A stretch of DNA of 9,718 nt. It comes from an uncultured Brevinema sp. (GTDB lineage Bacteria; Spirochaetota; Brevinematia; Brevinematales; Brevinemataceae). The stretch is from contig CAMRBT010000048.1 in NCBI GenBank assembly GCA_947040475.1, forward strand, positions 1 through 9,718. The letters are read 5' to 3'. The translations under genes were made by a program, and so were the position numbers. Under the pieces are notes generated by a model. The model searched no databases. It was not told where the DNA came from and saw only the letters and a program-made list of their open reading frames with translations. Positions 6,616 to 9,718 of this stretch are shown here, piece by piece; position 1 is the first letter of the stretch; each line of letters opens with the position of its first letter.

Positions 6616-6629
6616 TTATATTAATATAA
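6616..6629. repeat. 14-bp perfect palindrome over a promoter -10
   Basis: TTATATTAATATAA reads the same on both strands and covers the -10 (6623-6628) and probable start point of the minus-strand promoter. It is a possible operator, but purely A/T and so easily produced by chance here. Confidence 0.35.
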
Positions 6630-6651
6630 CACATTTATTAATTATTTTGAA
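6623..6651 (-). promoter_or_regulatory. promoter of the membrane protein / transglutaminase-like / phosphatase operon
   Basis: On the minus strand TTCAAA (6646-6651, four of six) and TATATT (6623-6628, five of six) are 17 bases apart. A TG one base before the -10 makes an extended -10 element. The leader to the GTG start would be about 35-40 bases. Confidence 0.6.
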
Positions 6652-6725
6652 GAGATTTTATATAAATATTTGTAATTGAGTATAAAAAGGGATTAAAAAT
6701 AATAGCTATTTTTGAGGATTATCTT

Positions 6726-6731
6726 TATAAT
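6726..6731 (+). promoter_or_regulatory. candidate -10 element upstream of thyX
   Basis: A perfect TATAAT lies 36 bases before the thyX ATG. No good -35 stands 16-18 bases upstream (the 17-base position reads TAGCTA), so this is only a weak promoter call based on the -10 and its position. Confidence 0.4.
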
Positions 6732-6767
6732 ATTAGTAATAATTTTATAAAAAATAGAGGCTAAAAA

Positions 6768-7412
6768 ATGAAAATAGAACTGATTTATATCTCTCCTGAC
6801 GCTGAAGGGACTTGCGAAACAGGGGCTAGAGTGTGCTATGATTCCAACGACAAAACAACAGAAACAAGTAGAGATAGAATACTTCCTTCTCTGCTCAGAT
6901 CTGGGCATCTTTCTATCTTTGAACATAGTTCTGCGAGTTTTAGAATTGACGGTATTAGTCGTACTGCCTCTCATCAAATAGTAAGACATAGAATGAGTTC
7001 TTTTTCTCAACGCTCTCAGCGTTATGTTAATGAGGGAGATTTTGCCTTTGTGACACCACCATCTATAGAACAAAATTCAGAAGCTAATGCTCATTATCAA
7101 GAAATTATGAAAACCTTAAATGAACAATATTTGGCATTAATCAAACTTGGGATAAAAAAAGAAGATGCTCGTTTTATTCTTCCTAATGCAGCAAGTACTA
7201 CTATAGTAATGACTACGAATTTTAGAGAGTGGTTACATGTTATTGATATGAGAGTTTCAAAACCAGCTCAATGGGAAATTCGAGAATTATTAATTCTTAT
7301 TTGGAAAGAACTATACAAACAAGCTCCTAATGTTTTTTCTATGCATTATTTTAATGCTTGGAGTAAAGATGCAGAATATAAACAAAATATCTTCGATGAG
7401 CGTATTAAATAA
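6768..7412 (+). CDS. thyX: flavin-dependent thymidylate synthase
   Basis: FAD/NADPH-dependent enzyme that makes dTMP from dUMP with methylenetetrahydrofolate as carbon donor, independently of ThyA; a cytosolic homotetramer. The diagnostic RHR-x7-S motif is at residues 73-83 (RHRMSSFSQRS). Here the usual N-E pair inside the motif is replaced by Ser80-Gln81, a variation seen in some ThyX proteins. Other family blocks are GHLSIFEHSSASF (46-58), SQRYVN (83-88), DARFILPNAASTTIV (133-147), NFREWLHVIDMR (151-162) and AQWEIRELL (167-175). The 214-residue length is normal. A GAGG seven bases upstream of the ATG supports the start. The stop codon directly abuts the ATG of rarA, so the two form an operon joining dTMP supply to replication maintenance. 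Confidence 0.97.
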   Translation: MKIELIYISPDAEGTCETGARVCYDSNDKTTETSRDRILPSLLRSGHLSIFEHSSASFRIDGISRTASHQIVRHRMSSFSQRSQRYVNEGDFAFVTPPSIEQNSEANAHYQEIMKTLNEQYLALIKLGIKKEDARFILPNAASTTIVMTTNFREWLHVIDMRVSKPAQWEIRELLILIWKELYKQAPNVFSMHYFNAWSKDAEYKQNIFDERIK

Positions 7413-8690
7413 ATGAGTCTCTTTGGAGATTCTATGCACATTCCTTTAGCTAAAAGGTGTGCACCTAAAGATTTCTCTCAATATGAAGGTCAAAAACATC
7501 TTGTAGGCCCTAACAAGGCTATATCAATGATGGCTGAAAAAAAAGTTGTGCAATCAATGATTCTTTATGGTCCTCCAGCCTCTGGTAAAACAGGTTTGGT
7601 GCGTATCATTGCGGATCTTATTGATGCAGAATGTATCTCTGTTAATGCCTTAACGCTTAATAGTGATGAGATCAAACAAATAACATTAAAAGCCCAAATC
7701 AATGCAAATGTTTCTAAAAAAACGGTGTTATTTATAGATGAGATACACCGATTAACTAGACCTAAACAAGATGTTTTTCTTAATTCCATAGAATCAGGAT
7801 TGATTATTCTTATTGGAGCAACTACAGAAAACCCTTATTTTGTCTTACAACCAGCACTTCGTTCTCGTATTCTTATCTTGGAATTATTTCCTCTTCCCAA
7901 AGAAGATCTCAAAAAAATCTTAAATAGAGCTATTACTGAAGATTCTCTTTTAAAAGAATTAAAAGTATCTATAGAAGAAGAAGCCGCAGAAAGCCTCGTG
8001 CAATTTGCCTCAGATCCTCGAAATATGCTTACTGTTTTAGAAACGGTGGTGTTATCAAAGAGCATAGGCGATTATAATATTACTAAAGATGATATAACGA
8101 ATATTATTCAAAAAAAAGACGCTGTCTATGATAATGAAAGTGGTCATTATGATGTGATTTCTGCTTTTATAAAAAGTATTAGAGGGAGTGATCCTGATGC
8201 CTCTTTATATTATTTGGCTTTAATGATAGATTCGGGGGAAGATCCTCGATTTATTTTTAGAAGATTATTGATTTCTGCTGTGGAAGATGTAGGATTAGCC
8301 TATCCAGAAGCGATCTCTATCGTACAATCTTGTGCCGATGCTTTTGAAAGAATTGGCTTTCCTGAAGGTAATTTATTATTATCTCATGCTACTTTATTAT
8401 TAGCAGGTCTCCCAAAAAGTAATTCAGTATTATCTATAAATAATGCCATTACTAGTGTTAGAGCAGGTAATATATATGCCATTCCTCCTGCAATAAGAGA
8501 TAGTCATTATAGTGGGGCTAAAACATTAGGACGAGGTATAGACTACAAGTACCCTCATGATTTCCCAGAAAATTTTGTAGAACAAGAATACACTTCTACG
8601 CCTGTATCTTTTTACAATCCTCAAGATAGTGGCTTTGAAAAAAAATTAAAAGAACGATTGAATAAACTTTGGAAAAAAAGATATCCCTAA
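7413..8690 (+). CDS. rarA: replication-associated recombination protein A (MgsA/RarA AAA+ ATPase)
   Basis: Clamp-loader-like AAA+ ATPase, homologous to eukaryotic WRNIP1/Mgs1, that acts at stalled replication forks and single-strand DNA ends; normally tetrameric. Walker A is GPPASGKT (53-60) where GPPGTGKT is usual. Walker B is LFIDE (106-110), sensor 1 is GATTENP (135-141), the arginine-finger region is LRSR (149-152), and the sensor-2 region is DPRNMLTVLE (201-210) with Arg203. The C-terminal MgsA domain is clear: YDVISAFIKSIRGSDPDASL (246-265), GEDPRF (275-280), EDVGLAYPEA (291-300), LPKSNSV (333-339) and the YKYPHDFP block (378-385). At 425 residues it is full length. The first ATG abuts the thyX stop; an alternative at 7434-7436 has a better ribosome site but would lose the family's N-terminal LF element. 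Confidence 0.95.
   Translation: MSLFGDSMHIPLAKRCAPKDFSQYEGQKHLVGPNKAISMMAEKKVVQSMILYGPPASGKTGLVRIIADLIDAECISVNALTLNSDEIKQITLKAQINANVSKKTVLFIDEIHRLTRPKQDVFLNSIESGLIILIGATTENPYFVLQPALRSRILILELFPLPKEDLKKILNRAITEDSLLKELKVSIEEEAAESLVQFASDPRNMLTVLETVVLSKSIGDYNITKDDITNIIQKKDAVYDNESGHYDVISAFIKSIRGSDPDASLYYLALMIDSGEDPRFIFRRLLISAVEDVGLAYPEAISIVQSCADAFERIGFPEGNLLLSHATLLLAGLPKSNSVLSINNAITSVRAGNIYAIPPAIRDSHYSGAKTLGRGIDYKYPHDFPENFVEQEYTSTPVSFYNPQDSGFEKKLKERLNKLWKKRYP
7423..7436 (+). promoter_or_regulatory. alternative ribosome site and start inside rarA
   Basis: TTGGAG at 7423-7428 precedes a second in-frame ATG (7434-7436, Met8) by five bases. The upstream ATG at 7413 has no good ribosome site and probably depends on coupling from thyX. 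Either start leaves the AAA+ domain intact. Confidence 0.5.
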
Positions 8691-8758
8691 GATACTAATA
8701 ATATTCCTCAAAAATCCGATACTTAATGTAGAAGATGTAATATAGTGGGAACATAATA

Positions 8759-9049
8759 ATGAAAAATATAATAAAAATCTTTTGCTTTAGTATTGTGATT
8801 TTATTGTCAAGTTGTGGTTCATCTCCTACCGTTGTTTGGTTGGAGGAGTATCAAGCACTTCTTACCCAAGGAGCTCAATTTTTTGTAGTAAATCCCTATT
8901 CTATGGAAATGCAACAAATACAATCTCAAATAGCAGAAAAAGAAGCCGAAGTCGATGGATTATTAAGAAATGCTTCTATGCAAGAACAAATGAGCTTTTT
9001 ATCAAAATATTATGATATGCGTGTTAACTTCTATTATGCAGTGCAATAA
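8759..9049 (+). CDS. small putative lipoprotein, function unknown
   Basis: Not recognised. The 96-residue protein has a basic N-terminus, a hydrophobic stretch (about 4-16) and a lipobox-like LSSC (16-19) followed by Gly-Ser-Ser, predicting lipidation at Cys19 and anchoring in the envelope. The roughly 78-residue mature part is helical in character, with a Gln/Glu-rich, coiled-coil-like stretch at about 49-70 and an aromatic C-terminus (FYYAVQ). A GTGGGA eight bases upstream supports the ATG. It begins 68 bases after rarA with no terminator between, so read-through from thyX-rarA is possible, and it ends at a strong hairpin. Nothing in the sequence assigns a role; the lipoprotein call rests on the N-terminus only. 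Confidence 0.7.
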   Translation: MKNIIKIFCFSIVILLSSCGSSPTVVWLEEYQALLTQGAQFFVVNPYSMEMQQIQSQIAEKEAEVDGLLRNASMQEQMSFLSKYYDMRVNFYYAVQ

Positions 9050-9075
9050 GATCTAAAAAAATATAAATTCAATAC

Positions 9076-9114
9076 AAAAACCTATTCTTAAACAATTAAG
9101 AGTAGGTTTTTTTT
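9076..9114 (+). terminator. strong Rho-independent terminator after the lipoprotein gene
   Basis: A 16-bp stem (9076-9091 with 9096-9111) with a single T-G wobble and an ACAA loop, followed by a run of eight T (9107-9114, partly in the stem). It ends the lipoprotein transcript and probably the whole thyX-rarA-lipoprotein unit. Confidence 0.92.
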
Positions 9115-9118
9115 GTTT

Positions 9119-9328
9119 AAATCGAATCTTATTTTTTATAATAGACTTATATATTGAAAACGGATTAAACAAAATAGATATATAGATATATAACAATCTA
9201 TAATTTTATAAGTGTAATTCGGCACTTTTATAATAGTATTAGTTTAAGAAGGTGAATATAAAAGTAAAAACAGTTAAATCTTTTCAGTAAAAATCGAATC
9301 GAATTGTTTTGCAATAGACTTATCTATT
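9119..9328 (+). repeat. imperfect direct repeat, two copies 172 bases apart
   Basis: Copy 1 (9119-9155) and copy 2 (9291-9328) each read AAATCGAATC, then 11 or 12 unmatched bases, then AATAGACTTAT followed by ATATT or CTATT. The outer blocks match at 10/10 and 15/16 positions with nearly equal spacing. Confidence 0.65.
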
Positions 9329-9343
9329 TATAAACATTGTAAA

Positions 9344-9385
9344 TATAATTAATATTTTTTATACGTAGAGATAATATTAATTATA
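9344..9385. repeat. 13-bp perfect inverted repeat upstream of the exported-protein gene
   Basis: The left arm 9344-9356 (TATAATTAATATT) is the exact reverse complement of the right arm 9373-9385, with 16 bases between. It lies 55 bases before the downstream ATG. It could be an operator or a leader hairpin; the pure A/T arms limit confidence. Confidence 0.5.
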
Positions 9386-9439
9386 AAAACATTATTCGAT
9401 CAAAGATAAAAACATAAAAAATCAGTCGGGAGACAAAAA

Positions 9440-9709
9440 ATGAAAAAATTAATGCTAGTAGCAGCTCTTTTAGTAGCAGGTGGGTCGGTAGTTTTTGCTG
9501 ACGGTACGATGGATAATGAGAATAATTATAATAACAATAATTATGAGCATCGTTACGGAAGTCAAATGAGTACTGATTATAGCAATGACTCTCGTGGAAA
9601 TCACAGAAACAGTGAATATAATAATGATCATAGAACTAGTTATAACAGTGGTAGCTGTTGTGGTGGTGGAAGTTCTAGTCGTAGAAGCGGACACAGAAAT
9701 AATTATTAA
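9440..9709 (+). CDS. small exported Asn/Tyr/Ser/His-Arg-rich low-complexity protein
   Basis: Not recognised. The 89-residue protein has a textbook type I signal peptide: MKKLM, a hydrophobic core (4-18), and a predicted cleavage after VFA at residue 20. The mature 69 residues are low-complexity and strongly hydrophilic: an Asn-rich start (26-34), seven Tyr, four His-Arg pairs (37-38, 55-56, 64-65, 85-86) and two related segments YSNDSRG (47-53) and YNNDHRT (60-66). It closes with SCCGGGSSSRRSGHRNNY (72-89), where Cys73-Cys74 are the only cysteines. GGGAG at 9428-9432, seven bases from the ATG, supports the start. The strand and frame are supported by the signal peptide and ribosome site; the opposite-strand frame has neither. 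Metal binding or surface adhesion would be guesses. Confidence 0.7.
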   Translation: MKKLMLVAALLVAGGSVVFADGTMDNENNYNNNNYEHRYGSQMSTDYSNDSRGNHRNSEYNNDHRTSYNSGSCCGGGSSSRRSGHRNNY

Positions 9710-9718
9710 TAATAAAAA

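Larger units (their letters stand above)
9115..9439. other. 325-base AT-rich non-coding region
   Basis: No open frame with a ribosome site and no recognisable structured RNA. It holds a duplicated block (9119-9155 and 9291-9328), a short tandem TAGATATA pair (9175-9190), a weak hairpin around AAGTG/CACTT (9212-9232 area), and a 13-bp perfect inverted repeat (9344-9385). A TATAAT at 9137-9142 and a TATACG at 9360-9365 (17 bases after TTGTAA at 9337-9342) are possible -10 boxes, but neither is convincing. The region should carry the promoter and leader of the downstream exported-protein gene. Confidence 0.6.

Noticed and set aside
6693..7073. 126-residue open frame on the minus strand
   Set aside because: It lies mostly opposite the well-supported thyX gene, shows no family motif and has no good ribosome site; a shadow frame.
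8691..8758. Possible promoter just before the lipoprotein gene
   Set aside because: AT-rich hexamers occur, but no -35/-10 pair at 16-18 base spacing is convincing; left unannotated.
9175..9202. Tandem TAGATATA pair with a partly complementary ATCTATA
   Set aside because: Simple AT-rich sequence with a 7-bp potential stem; expected often in this base composition.
9205..9237. Hairpin around AAGTG...CACTT in the non-coding region
   Set aside because: Only a 5-bp core plus an interrupted AT extension, with no T tract; too weak for a terminator or structured RNA call.
9252..9290. 12-codon GTG mini-frame after AAGAAGG
   Set aside because: The purine run abuts the GTG with no spacing and the peptide is too short and featureless to support.
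9470..9694. 74-residue Thr/Ile-rich minus-strand frame opposite the exported protein
   Set aside because: Its composition is the mirror of the Asn/Tyr codons on the plus strand. It lacks a signal peptide and ribosome site, whereas the plus-strand frame has both.
1..9718. CRISPR arrays, tRNA or rRNA genes, insertion sequences, prophage genes
   Set aside because: No evenly spaced repeats, no cloverleaf or rRNA signature, no transposase or integrase motifs seen on either strand.

Overview
The window is A+T-rich bacterial chromosome with short intergenic gaps, clear Shine-Dalgarno sites, standard stop codons and sigma70-type promoters. It reads as a housekeeping region, with no transposase, integrase, tRNA, rRNA or CRISPR array visible. 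A lipoprotein with a loose LSSC lipobox, ThyX-type thymidylate synthase, a short RpoD-like sigma factor lacking region 1.1 and the frr-uppS-cdsA order would fit a low-GC spirochaete or another A+T-rich host-associated bacterium. The phylum cannot be fixed from the sequence alone.

Left part (1-3070, all minus strand): a sigma70-family factor ends at a strong hairpin terminator. Just beyond it a near-consensus promoter drives frr (ribosome recycling factor), uppS (undecaprenyl diphosphate synthase) and cdsA (CDP-diglyceride synthase). cdsA runs off the left edge. This block joins translation recycling to envelope lipid synthesis.

Middle (3071-6579): a 211-base divergent region separates the sigma factor from acpS (holo-ACP synthase). 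It carries two back-to-back TTGACA boxes on a perfect 10-bp inverted repeat, plus a 15-bp direct repeat. acpS converges, across a bidirectional terminator, on a three-gene minus-strand operon. That operon encodes a small polytopic membrane protein (GTG start), an exported protein with a transglutaminase-like Cys-His-Glu core and C-terminal TPR-like helices (29-base overlap with the upstream gene), and a phosphoglycolate-phosphatase-like HAD enzyme.

Right part (6580-9718, plus strand): thyX and rarA abut as TAAATG, linking dTMP supply to a replication-fork maintenance ATPase. A small lipoprotein gene follows and ends in a very strong terminator. A 325-base non-coding stretch with a duplicated sequence block and a 13-bp perfect inverted repeat then leads to a small exported Asn/Tyr/Ser/His-Arg-rich protein.

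The points most worth a second look are the four-Cys insertion in the sigma factor, the translationally coupled membrane/transglutaminase-like pair, the composition of the small exported protein, and the repeat architecture of the two AT-rich intergenic regions. None of these is proven to be a new system.
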